From positions 32,091 to 54,603 of the forward strand of contig ML977011.1 in NCBI GenBank assembly GCA_010015675.1: DNA of 22,513 nt, read 5' to 3'. Both the position numbers and the translations under genes were made by a program. The notes under the pieces are model-generated. The model saw nothing but the letters and a program-made list of their open reading frames with translations. It ran no database searches and had not been told where the DNA came from. Each line of letters opens with the position of its first letter. Within the stretch, counting starts at the first letter, position 1. This stretch comes from Byssothecium circinans (Eukaryota > Ascomycota > Dothideomycetes > Pleosporales > Massarinaceae). Of the stretch, positions 1 through 9,224 are shown piece by piece.

Positions 1-117
1 TTTTTATAATCCTTTATATCTATATTATATATATCTATATTTAAAATTTCAGCTTAATAGCTTTAATATTTAAATTGTTATTAAAGGTTGAATGTTTGAT
101 TTTCCGCCAAGCAAAAA

Positions 118-150
118 GTGGCCGCTTCGGTGGTGTGGCCGCTTCAGTGG
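118..150. repeat. Short GTGGCCGCTT direct repeats in a GC-richer island
   Basis: GTGGCCGCTT occurs at 118-127 and again at 135-144, followed by a partial GTGG at 147-150. This GC-rich patch stands out inside the RIP block. A related unit, AAGTGGCCGTCCGCTTT, occurs twice downstream of the recombinase gene (7150-7166 and 7180-7196). Subterminal short repeats of this kind are common near the ends of DNA transposons, where they bind the transposase. Assignment to an element end is inference. Confidence 0.5.
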
Positions 151-1630
151 TAGAATACGTTAAGGTAAATGTACTATTTAAATATATACTCTAGATGTCT
201 GTTGCCTACTCTTTATCGCCTAGCTAAACTATTATAGGCTTTTCTTACTTCTCTAAGCTAGTAACTACTTTTATAGAGCTAATAATACCTATCTAAAAGC
301 TAGTCTTATTAAAGTTATATATATTATTACTATATATACTATACTTAGCTTTAGTATCCTCTATAAGCTTAAACTACGCGCTAACTACCTTAAGATCTTC
401 CTATAGTACTCTCTAATAGTCCTTTAAATAGTTCTAAACTATTTATAACTATTCTAAATAGTCTATAAACTATACTGCCTAGTTAATGCCTACTTCCTTA
501 CTACCTTACTTGCGTAGTAGTTTATTCGCTATATTTAACACTTTACCTAAGGTAGGCGCGATTCCTTATAAATTAAAGTTAAGGATATATTAGATAAGCG
601 TGTCCTCTTTAGTTAAGAACAGTTTTAAATAGTTTAGTACTATTATTAGTTAAAAGGCAATTCCGCGCGCACATTAAATGAGGGTTTAATAGCGAATGTT
701 AAAGGCTTCAGCAGTGCGTCAGAGGCTTTGAAATTAGCCTAAATAGTAAGCTTAAAGGGGAAGCTTAATCCTACCTTCTTATTAAATAAGTAATAAGTTT
801 GTTAGTTAAGGCATTTTGTAATAAGCGTAGTATTAGTGTAGCTAAGGAAAACTAACGCGCTTAGTAGTATAGCGCACTTAGTAGTAGAATACATTATATA
901 ATAAAACAACTTTAGCTAAAATATAAGATATAACTTAGTATTTAATTATTAACTTAAGCCTCTTAAGTTAGAATAAAAGTCATTAATAATTTATATTAGA
1001 ATAATAATATAAGGCTTATATATATTAAGCCTATAAAACTTTTAACTTTAAGGATACTAAGTTAAAAGTAAGGTAATATAGCTAAATTACTTTTTATAAC
1101 TAGGGCAGGTTTTCTTAGCCTAAAGTTATACTTGTGAAGTATTAAAAAGCACTTAATAAATAAGGATATAATAGTATTATTATTTATCTAGGCTTCTTTC
1201 TTTATTATATTCTAATAGGATATATATAAATAAAAAAGAATAAACTAGTTATATAGCTTTAGTAAGCTTATATAACTAATTAAATAGCTTTTTTAGGAAG
1301 GTTTTCTTAGCTAGATAATATTACTAATTACCTTAATCTAATAAGTAGAAAAAGAGATTAAACCTTTTAATACTAATAGGCTAGCTTATTATAGCTATAG
1401 ACTTATAGATGCTATAGCTATATAGCTATAAATAGTATCCTACTAACGCTTATTAGATACTATAAGTAAGGCAACTAAAATACTAAACGTCTTCCTTTTA
1501 TAGCTAAATTTTAAAAGATCTAGAAGATAGTTTATATATAGTTTACCCCTTAGCCTTATAAGAGTCTTAGATAGATTTTATAGAGATTCCTCCTACTCTA
1601 ATAAATCTATCAAGAGATTTCTATATAAGA

Positions 1631-1648
1631 TATATATATATATATATA
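1631..1648. repeat. (TA)n microsatellite
   Basis: An uninterrupted TA dinucleotide run within the RIP-mutated block. It probably arose from, or was lengthened by, the TA enrichment that RIP causes. Confidence 0.8.
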
Positions 1649-1654
1649 AATACT

Positions 1655-1811
1655 AGGTTACTATTATATCTAGTATAACTCTAGCCTATACTTATATATA
1701 AATATCTTTATAAAATTTAGAAAGTAAAAAGAACTTAGAATAGAATAAAGTATTAAAGATATTAGTATATATTATAAAAGGTTACTATTATATCTAGTAT
1801 AACTCTAGCCT
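1655..1811. repeat. 33-bp perfect direct repeat, two copies 124 bp apart
   Basis: The 33 bases at 1655-1687 recur identically at 1779-1811, both beginning AGGTTACTATTATATC and ending CTCTAGCCT. Identity over 33 bases within strongly mutated DNA suggests a local duplication that is either younger than the RIP events or that was mutated identically. It could be an internal repeat of the dead transposon. Confidence 0.75.
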
Positions 1812-3835
1812 TATATAATATAACTAATAACTAGTAATACCTTTATAGTAACTAAGTTATATAAACTTATTTCTTTAATCCTATTCTTACTAAGTACTTA
1901 GAATAACTTCTAAATTATTCTAAGAACTTACTATAAGTAGTTATTAAGGTACTAATAGTCTTAACTAATAGTTCTTAATAACTAATATCCTTATAGTTTT
2001 TACTTACTAAGTGTAAGAAAGCAAGGGAGGTTTAAAAGATATTTAAATAATAATAGAAGTTATTTAAATATAAAAATATAAAAGCTATATAAGGATAGCC
2101 CTTATAAAAAGCTACTAGTAGTAGAAGAGGCTAGCAGTATAGTAGGTAGTAAGTAGAAAGTAATAGCTAAAGTTATTAATTTTAAGTAGGTCTATAGCAC
2201 TTATTTATATATATTTAGCTCTAAGTATATCCTATACTAGCCCTAAGTATTTCCTATACTATAGATCAAGATCTATTACCTAATAATCTATAATCCTTAA
2301 TTTAAAATCTAAATTAATTTAAAATTAAATAGAAAGCTCTAGAACTAACTAACTAATAATAGCTAGTCTAATACTAGCTATATTAGTTTTAGGCTATATT
2401 TAGCCTAGAATAGGTTTATATAATAAATAAGTACCTTACTAACTAGAAATAGTTTAGTAAGTACTTAGATATAAAGTAGAGGTACTTAGCCTCTATATAA
2501 ACTAAAAACTAATAGAAAAAGAAAAATTCTTCCAAATAAGTGTAATATACACTAAAATATACTATCTAGAATATAGTATAATTTTTATAATTACTAAGTA
2601 CCTAGTATAAAGCAATTATACTAAAGTACTAGAAATTAAAAGGTTATTATTTTTAACTTGTTATAGTAAAATAACTAGTCAACTAATTTATATAAAATTT
2701 TAATATATTATAGAGAAAAGCCTAAACTGTAATATAAAAATACCTTAGCTTATTATATAAGCTATTAAGCTTACTATTTTATACTTAGCAGGATGCTAAG
2801 GCTATTATTTATAAAGAAATTTTATAAGATTATTAATTTAAAGACTATTAGAATTCCTTGCTAAAAGAACTAGGTAATAACTTAGCTAAGAGATAGTAAT
2901 AGTCTATACTTTAGGGACTATAGAAATTTATAAAGATCAATAGTTATAAGAAAGTAAAGATAGAATTAACTACTAATATAACTTTAAGTATAACTTCTAC
3001 TATTATAATATTACTAGCTTTAGTAAGCAGGTAGTAGAGGAAGCTATTACTAGAGTTAATAGTAAGTATAAATATAGTTAGTATAAAGGACTTCTCTAGA
3101 CTTACCTTTAATATAGTACTATCCCTAGCATATAGTTTTAGTAAGATTAGGCTAAATTTCTTTATATGCAGCCTAGATAATAATTAGGCGTTCTTAATAA
3201 GAACATCTTTAATAGTTAAGTTAGTACACGCTAATATAATAACTAGTTATAAGAGTAGTAATATTAGCCCTTATTCTATAGATTTTTATAAGCTTACTTA
3301 AAATTATCTATAAGAACCTTAGTATACTAGGCTATAATATTCTTAATACTATCTTTTTCTTTTTAAGTAAATATAGACTACGTAAGCTTAGGACTAACAG
3401 GATTCTCTAGATAGAGCTATAGTATATAGTATCTAAAAGAAGTAATTAATAAGACCTAGTAGCTCCCCTATAAGGTATAAGGCTAGTAAGTATGTAGATA
3501 TCTTAGACTATACCTAATATAGTTACTAATAAGATTTATAGACAAAGCTTTATACTCCCTATATAATAAGCTTTAATAAGTAGAGATAAAAGGCTAAGTA
3601 TATATAGTATATTAATAATAAGACTACCCTACAAACTAGACTATCTATAAAGGAGATAATAGTAGTGTAGGTAATAATAGTATAAGTTTATCCTTTAGTA
3701 TAAATTATAGTAAACTAATTATATATAAAAGAAATAGATAATAACCTACTAATACCTCCTCTTACTATAACGTCTAACTACTAACGCTCTTAAAGTAGCA
3801 CCTCTAAGTATTACTTACGTTTACTACCTTAAACA

Positions 3836-4595
3836 ATCCGACGGCGTTTTGGCCGCCGTTTTCGGGTGCCCGCGCTGCCATTTTCTGACGCTGACTTGCC
3901 ACTAAACCTCCCTACTCACGCGCCGGACAGCTCGGGCGCACGTGCTCTCCGGGTTACCCACTTCAGCTAGCGTAGTCGCGCTACTACCCCAACTTCGAGG
4001 AAGCTCAGCAACAGAGCTCTCGGCACGCTTTCACAATCCAACGGCGCCCCGATCACACTACATCCTACGTTTCAAAACACCACGCGCTCTCCTTTCCCTC
4101 GCACGGATACCCCATCGCCATTGCCATGGCACTCTCGTCCGGGCTCTCGCCCAAGCGGCGGATTGCGGCACCCCTGCTGCTAGGAACGCGAGTGTGGAGC
4201 ACCAGCTCTCGACACCATTCGCTTTCCCATCTTGGCTAGCGTTTCCTCATGATGCCCCGACGAGGGCCCGGTTTCCAGTTCTCTGCACAAGGGCAACGCG
4301 GCGGCACCGCCTGCGACCTTGTCAGCTAGCTCCATCCTATTCTTATCCTCACCACCCAAGATGCCGACCGAAATGGAGGCCACACGACTGGCGGGCTACT
4401 TAAGGGCCTTTCCGCTCGTCGTCCATCCACCGGAGCCCCAAGCAAGGACAGCTGTCTCTTCTCCCCCATTCTCGGTAGCATTCGTTCAAGCTAGAATCCT
4501 CCAGTACCCCTCTTTCCCTCCGCGCTCTACCTCGAACGCCCTGCCTTCGGACGCTCTACCTCCAGACGCCCTGCCTCGTCACGGACTACGGCGAC
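3836..4595. other. GC-rich leader/promoter region of the recombinase gene
   Basis: Composition changes within a few tens of bases near 3836 from TA-rich to GC-rich. The stretch holds several overlapping open frames (3942-4403 and 4319-4618, plus; 4180-4383, minus), but their translations are low-complexity and resemble no family I recognise. It is pyrimidine-rich toward the recombinase start codon, as fungal promoters and leaders often are. No TATA box stands out. I see no convincing gene here. Confidence 0.4.
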
Positions 4596-7032
4596 ATGCG
4601 ACGACGCTCTCCAGTTAAAGGTTCCTCTGAATCCAAAAGTTCCTTCAGCGAGAGTGATTATACTGGGCCTAATTCCGATGCGGACGATGGTGTGGAGTCG
4701 GATACGGATCCGACAGACGTCGATGCCTCTGCGGATGAAGGCGACGAGGACGAAGACGAAGCATGGCTCTCCCCTAACGAGGATCATCCGCCCGAGTACT
4801 ATCTCCAGCAGCTAGAGACCTTCGACGAACAAGACTATACGAAAGAGGACTATAAGGACAGCAGTACTCGCCTGATCGATCGTATGGAAGATCAGTGGCA
4901 TCAGTAGGTCTCTCGTTCCCTTCCTGCCTGCGCTAGAACACATGGGACTAACAGTGCATGGGTGCTGGACGTACCTCGGGACAGACCAGAACCGCGCCTA
5001 CTCGACCGTATCCGTTGGCACTCTCTACACATTCTTCGACTGGCTACTAAGTCAGCGCCGAGGGGAAGGAGGAAGGAGACGTCGAGGGACTAAGCACGCC
5101 AGCTCCTTAGGGACGTACTGGAAGGTCTTCCGCCTTGTGTACGAAAGAGCTACTGGCGTGAAGCTAGATGGGAAGATGAACCGGAGCATGCACAAGGTAT
5201 GGAGGCTCTGCTGTGGACGTCCAGCGTCACACGCGTACCTCCGACGTCTAACGTGAAGGGCAGGTACTGAGAAAGCTAGCAAAGAAGCACGGCCTCACGA
5301 AGATAGGTCGAGATAAGGCCTGCATGTATGTCGAAGATCTGGCGCTCGTGCTGCAAACGAACCTAGTCACGACTGAAAAGAGATACCCTCACGGACGCTG
5401 TCGGATACAAGCCCAGCTCTATCTACAACTAGGTGGTTTTACAGCCAACCGGCCGCAGGCTCTTCTCAGTCTCTGCTATCGGCATATACAGGTCACTCTG
5501 CTGCGGGATCCGGAGGGCGGTCCTCATCGGGTGTTGCTAGAGTTCACCTTCGAATTCACCAAGCAGTTCCTTGGTGTCAAAGACATGTACGTTGGTACGC
5601 TTTCTATCTGCTAGGCTGAACAAGAATGCTGACTCTTTGAGAAGGAATACCTTTCCTCTCTTTGAAGTCATCTACGACGAGACTCTTATCTTTAGTCCGC
5701 ACGTCTTCCTTCTTGGCGTACTCTTCTGCGACCAGGCGTTTGCAGCCTACAATCTAACTTCCCCAGAGGAACTAAGTAGGCTTACTATCCCGCCTGGCCG
5801 CAACGAGCTACCACTACGCCTCAACCGGGCCTTGGACGATATTCCCGTGTTTCGCAAAGCAGAACGGACTCCATATGGCTGGACTATTTCGCCTACGGAG
5901 CCTCTTCCCTACTCCACCTTACTACCATGGATCCGAACACTGGGGAAAATTACAGGGTTTGCGCAGGTGACCCGTCCCTATTCGCTGAGATATGCAGCAG
6001 GCAAGGCGTTTAATGAGAATGGTGAGCTCTGCGAGCTGTCGTATGCAAGGTGTAGGAGTAACATAGTACGCAGGTAACGTTAGCGAGGCTATGCAGAACC
6101 TAATGATGGGGCACGCAAGTATATCGACGTTCCTGAAGCACTACCTTTCACGACGCGTTACGGTTGACACGCAGGCTGTTGTGCGAGGCATCCAGCCCCA
6201 GACGGCGCTAATGCGGGCGACCTGTACCATGAGCCGTTCGATCGATCGTCGTCGGCCACGGCGACTCACCCCGGAACAGACCGCATTAGTAAACGATGAT
6301 CCTACCGTTCGTTCCCTGCTCAACCGACGAGAGCGTCTCAAATGTACCCTTACCAACGCAACCAAGCGTCTAAAGTACAAAGCGCTTACTAGCGAGATCA
6401 ATCGAGCAAGGCAGCGGTGCCGGCATACCCTTCTTCAGGAAGTCCAGGAACGCTGGGAGTACGAACAGCCGGTGCGTGATGTTGAGCGGCAGCTTGCTGG
6501 CTTCGGCGTTGATGTGGAGGATCAACTCGAAGTAGCACCTTGTGCGCTGCCTCAGGCGCAGCAGGAGTTGGTTGGCGCTATCTTCGCTCGGCCGGGACTC
6601 ACGCTGGACGAGGAGCTCGACCGGCGGAATACGGCCATCTGTGCCGTTATGCGATACTGTGCGATCGAGGAAGGCGGAATGCGCCTATCCCAGACACAAC
6701 ACTCGAGACATCGCATTAAGCCGCCTAGCAAGAACGAAGACGATGCTCAGCTGGATCTGAACGAAAAAGTGCTAGAAGTAGCCAAGGTGGCGGTATACAA
6801 AGAGAAGAGGCCGACGATATGTTTCCTTTGCCTTGGCAACCAACGTCTACGTACGGACGCACGCACATACTCATTCCATACCTCGGGGGATCTTAGCAAA
6901 CATTTCAAGAGAAAGCACTTGCAACAAATCAAGGAAGGGGATCAGCTTAGCTGCGATCTCTGCCAGGTGTGTCTTGGTAGCAGAATGCACTTGCAGCGAC
7001 ATGCGTTGGATATCCATGGTACTGTCTCCTAA
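4596..7032 (+). CDS. DUF3435 tyrosine recombinase with C-terminal C2H2 fingers (captain-like), N-terminus possibly broken
   Basis: The protein matches the fungal DUF3435 family, tyrosine-recombinase-fold proteins that include the Starship captains. Three introns splice cleanly in frame: 5197-5263 (donor GTATGG, branch CTAAC), 5587-5644 (GTACGT, CTGAC) and 6022-6073 (GTGAGC). Landmarks in order are an acidic N-terminus (4596 to about 4880), the helical stretch VGTLYTFFDWLLSQR, the catalytic Arg in TANRPQALLSL (5450-5452), the hairpin Lys in FEFTKQFLG, the second Arg in RPYSLRYAAGKAFN, then GHASISTFLKHYLSRR with the expected His and nucleophilic Tyr. The C-terminus has two C-x2-C...H-x4-H fingers, for nucleic-acid binding. 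Expected role: site-specific DNA strand exchange moving its own element. The first exon runs into a TAG at 4905-4907 and the downstream frame is offset. A 4882-4954 intron would restore the frame (about 728 residues), but it deletes a conserved-looking segment and its branch site is poorly placed, so a frameshift pseudogene is equally possible. Confidence 0.85.
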
Positions 7033-7501
7033 GTGTGCGTAGGAGTCGAAGCATATTACTTCGGAGGCAGAGGAAGAAGAGGGAAGGGAGTGATACCGCG
7101 GCCTAGGGTTAACTCATCTGCTTTCTGGGTGACGGGCTGTCTGCTTTCGAAGTGGCCGTCCGCTTTAGCTGTCCACTTTAAGTGGCCGTCCGCTTTCTAG
7201 GTAGCTGTCCGCTTTCAGGGTCAGTTATACATATAGTCCTTCATGATTCCGCGATTAGCGGTTAGTTTATTAAAAATTGAACCATGCGCTTTCTGGTTGC
7301 TGAGAGTTAAAGTAACGTCCATCACTGTTAGTCGAAAAACACCCCACGTGGGACGGCGCTGGAGAGTCATCAGGGCCGCCTGGTACATTTAACCCTAGTC
7401 CATGGATTGGAGTGACTGGATACATGTAACCCAACCTCCCATTCCAACATTTTTTGACTGAAGTTGTCTGTAGATGGCATCTTTGGCTAGCGAGGAGACC
7501 C
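7033..7501. other. Downstream flank of the recombinase, no gene
   Basis: No credible coding frame. It carries the GTCCGCTTT repeat cluster (7136-7216), then mixed-composition DNA including a CACGTG hexamer around 7345. It separates the rightward recombinase from the leftward small gene ending at 7502, so it holds two 3' ends. Confidence 0.5.
7136..7216. repeat. Cluster of about five GTCCGCTTT-type repeats
   Basis: AAGTGGCCGTCCGCTTT occurs perfectly at 7150-7166 and 7180-7196. Between and around these lie variants: GCTGTCTGCTTT near 7137, GCTGTCCACTTT near 7169 and GCTGTCCGCTTT near 7204. Spacing is about 16-20 bases, so units sit roughly every one and a half to two helical turns. A shorter relative, GTGGCCGCTT, is found twice at 118-144. 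This resembles a subterminal transposase-binding array at the end of a DNA element, or a protein-binding cluster in the recombinase 3' flank. The element-end reading is inference. Confidence 0.6.
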
Positions 7502-8068
7502 CTACCCTACACTACTATGTCTCACAATCTTCGCCGCAATGGTGAAGCGTATGAGCAAAGCCATAGAACTCGTTAGACTCTTGCAAGGTGGGCTTTGACA
7601 ACCTTTATTTACCCAATCCGCATCTTCAGATAAGCTGTGAAACGTCAAAACTGCTGCGAGTGTGGCGCACGAGGCCAACCGCGGTCCAAATAACCGCGCG
7701 GCATCTGGCTGCAGGATATCTGCGGCGGTGAATAGACTGTCGTGAAAGTAGCTCAACGCAAGCCTATCCGGGCGCTTGGGGAGAGCCGATGAGCTATTAG
7801 TGAGGTAGCTGCCAGCCTGCAGAGCATAGCCAACTTCTGTGGGAATCAATACATAGGCTTCCCCAGGATCGCCAACTTCGATAGAGACTTCTTTTGTGAC
7901 AAGTGTGCCGTCCGGCCCAAGGTTGCTGAACTCGGCCGTCGCGGTGTGACAAGCTCTCGTAGTTGCGACGTAGCAGGGTCGCCCAAGGAAGGGTCTCGGA
8001 GCGTAGAAAGGTCGTGCAATGGCGGTATGCACAGCTCGCGCAGTCGTGGTGTGAAATCTAGCGAGCAT
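7502..8068 (-). CDS. Hypothetical protein, possible mitochondrial or secreted N-terminus
   Basis: A 188-codon open frame on the minus strand that I do not recognise. The first 50 residues are rich in Ala, Arg, Thr and His with almost no acidic residues (MLARFHTTTARAVHTAIARP and onward), as in a mitochondrial presequence. They contain a loose internal repeat of the type TTARAxHTA. The middle (about residues 50-150) has ordinary protein composition, for example GEAYVLIPTEVGYALQAG and FTAADILQPDAARLFG. The last 30 residues look less coding-like, and a GTAAAT donor just after ADW with a CTAAC branch-like site downstream suggests the true C-terminus may be spliced. Another minus-strand frame (7846-8247) overlaps the N-terminus and could supply an upstream exon. 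Probably an orphan gene; function unknown. Confidence 0.45.
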   Translation of the reverse strand: MLARFHTTTARAVHTAIARPFYAPRPFLGRPCYVATTRACHTATAEFSNLGPDGTLVTKEVSIEVGDPGEAYVLIPTEVGYALQAGSYLTNSSSALPKRPDRLALSYFHDSLFTAADILQPDAARLFGPRLASCATLAAVLTFHSLSEDADWVNKGCQSPPCKSLTSSMALLIRFTIAAKIVRHSSVG

Positions 8069-8366
8069 GGCTCGGTGGGAATCACAGGTATAAGGAGCGA
8101 CGACAGTCTGACTAGCTGTTGTAGCTTGGTGGAGACGGCGGTTTGAAAAGACCCAAGGCGCTCTGGCGCTAAGGCTCTGGGTGAGATCAACGGCGCGAAG
8201 CTACCCGGCAATATCGAACAATCCTTTAACAATGATTGGTTTATCATTCATTCCCTCGTGCTTTCATAAACCCTGCACCCGTTAGGCTCCTATAAACGGG
8301 CTACCCCCCCGTCGTCCCTGTAAGAAACATCGCTTGAGGACCAATGGAATATCAGTATATATACTT

Positions 8367-8456
8367 TGGTGTCAGGCGTAAGTAGTGTCATTCAAAAGCA
8401 TGGAGCTGGCATCCTTGCGATGCACCGACCATTTACACTACTTACGCCTGACACCA
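8367..8456. mobile_element. 90-bp foldback/MITE-like inverted repeat
   Basis: A 22-bp arm at 8367-8388 (starts TGGTGTCAGGCGTAAG) is perfectly complementary to 8435-8456, with a 46-base spacer. The spacer has no ORF. The structure fits a very short non-autonomous DNA transposon (MITE) or a long-arm hairpin. I could not find a clear target-site duplication: the flanks are ATACTT on the left and TAGTAG on the right. Such a stem is far too long for a typical fungal terminator. It lies between the leftward gene at 7502-8068 and the rightward gene starting at 8655, within the latter's upstream region. Confidence 0.65.
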
Positions 8457-8598
8457 TAGTAGAAAAGTTAACAGAGCGGGACATATACGGCCCCTTGTAG
8501 GTTCGGTGTGACTCACCTGCCGCCGCCAAGAACTGGAAGCACGGTCCAGCTCAACCCCAGCCAACGCGAACCTCAAACCATCTCTTCTACGTCGCGGA

Positions 8599-8654
8599 TA
8601 CATATAAATAACCATTGCCTCCATATACAAGGCTAAAAAATTAGCGTCATTAAC
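8599..8654 (+). promoter_or_regulatory. Candidate TATA box and leader of the 8655 gene
   Basis: ATACATATAAATAACC at about 8598-8613 contains a TATA-like core some 45-55 bases before the ATG at 8655. The start-codon context is CATTAACATGCC, with A at -3, which is favourable in fungi. Placement is by pattern only. Confidence 0.35.
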
Positions 8655-9224
8655 ATGCCTCCTCTACTCAGCCCCGCAAGGCTGTATGATATAAAGAAAG
8701 CGTTCAACTACTATCAGCATGAGGTCGAAGTTAAGGATCTGCAAGCTAGCGACTTTATATGGCTTCTCAAGTTTGTTGGGGATCTTTTACAATATGTCGA
8801 ACACCAAAAGGGTATTATTTTTGAGCAAACGGACAGCTTGAAGGAGCTTGGGGTTTCTATGGACACTCTCAAAAAAGAAGTTGGCACATTCATGAGGAAG
8901 AGGAAAGCTAGTGGTGAGGCCGACGGCGGAGAAGTTAGGTCAAAGCGGGTAAAAAGTGGATTCAATAATGATAGTGGCTCGCAGAAGAGGGCACGGAGTG
9001 AGGATTCTGAGGATGAAGGTGGCAGGTCAAAGCGGGTAAAGGGTAGGTTCGACACCGACGGAGGCTCGCAGAAGAGGTCACGGAGTGAGGATTCTGAGGA
9101 CGAGGCTGGAAAGTCAAAGAGAATGAGGAGAAGCAGGTCCAAGAATGACGCTGTCCAACCGAAGAGGTCGCACGAGGAAGAGACCGAGGAAGGCGGCAAA
9201 TCAAAACGGCGGAGAAGGGGATGA
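8655..9224 (+). CDS. Hypothetical basic/acidic repeat protein, probably nuclear
   Basis: A single-exon 189-residue protein with no family I recognise. Residues 1-85 look folded and helical (RLYDIKKAFNYYQHEVEV, then FIWLLKFVGDLLQYVEHQ). From about residue 90 it consists of three tandem 29-residue units, each with a basic SKRVK-like motif, a linker, SQKR, and an acidic SEDSEDE stretch, ending in SKRRRRG. The DNA unit is 87 nt, with copies starting at 8939, 9026 and 9113 and a fourth beginning at 9200; the first two are close copies and the third is more diverged. The basic patches look like nuclear localisation signals and suggest binding to nucleic acid or chromatin. Ordinary composition of the N-terminal half and a good start context support a real gene. 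Confidence 0.65.
   Translation: MPPLLSPARLYDIKKAFNYYQHEVEVKDLQASDFIWLLKFVGDLLQYVEHQKGIIFEQTDSLKELGVSMDTLKKEVGTFMRKRKASGEADGGEVRSKRVKSGFNNDSGSQKRARSEDSEDEGGRSKRVKGRFDTDGGSQKRSRSEDSEDEAGKSKRMRRSRSKNDAVQPKRSHEEETEEGGKSKRRRRG

Larger units (their letters stand above)
1..3835. repeat. RIP-degraded AT-rich transposon graveyard
   Basis: About 3.8 kb made almost entirely of TA, TTA, CTA and TAG strings, with CA and TG dinucleotides conspicuously rare. No open frame of useful length exists on either strand. This is the known footprint of repeat-induced point mutation in Pezizomycotina, which converts C to T mainly at CpA on both strands of duplicated DNA. In places the plus strand (for example about 2000-2200) has in-frame TAA and TAG codons just where CAA and CAG would make a readable lysine- and glutamine-rich protein, hinting that a dead plus-strand transposon ORF lies there. 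I could not assign a transposon class. The block starts before the window and stops abruptly near 3836, where GC-rich DNA begins. Short islands that escaped (for example 114-150 and 660-720) retain more GC. Confidence 0.85.

Noticed and set aside
3942..4618. Overlapping open frames upstream of the recombinase (3942-4403 and 4319-4618, plus)
   Set aside because: Low-complexity Pro/Ser/Ala/Arg translations in GC-rich DNA, mutually overlapping, without motifs; more likely leader or promoter sequence.
7136..7216. Repeat cluster considered as a CRISPR-like array
   Set aside because: Units are short and degenerate with tiny spacers, in a eukaryotic genome; better explained as protein-binding repeats.
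7846..8247. 133-codon minus-strand frame overlapping the 7502-8068 gene
   Set aside because: Overlaps the N-terminal part of a better-looking frame on the same strand. It is noted only as a possible source of an upstream exon.
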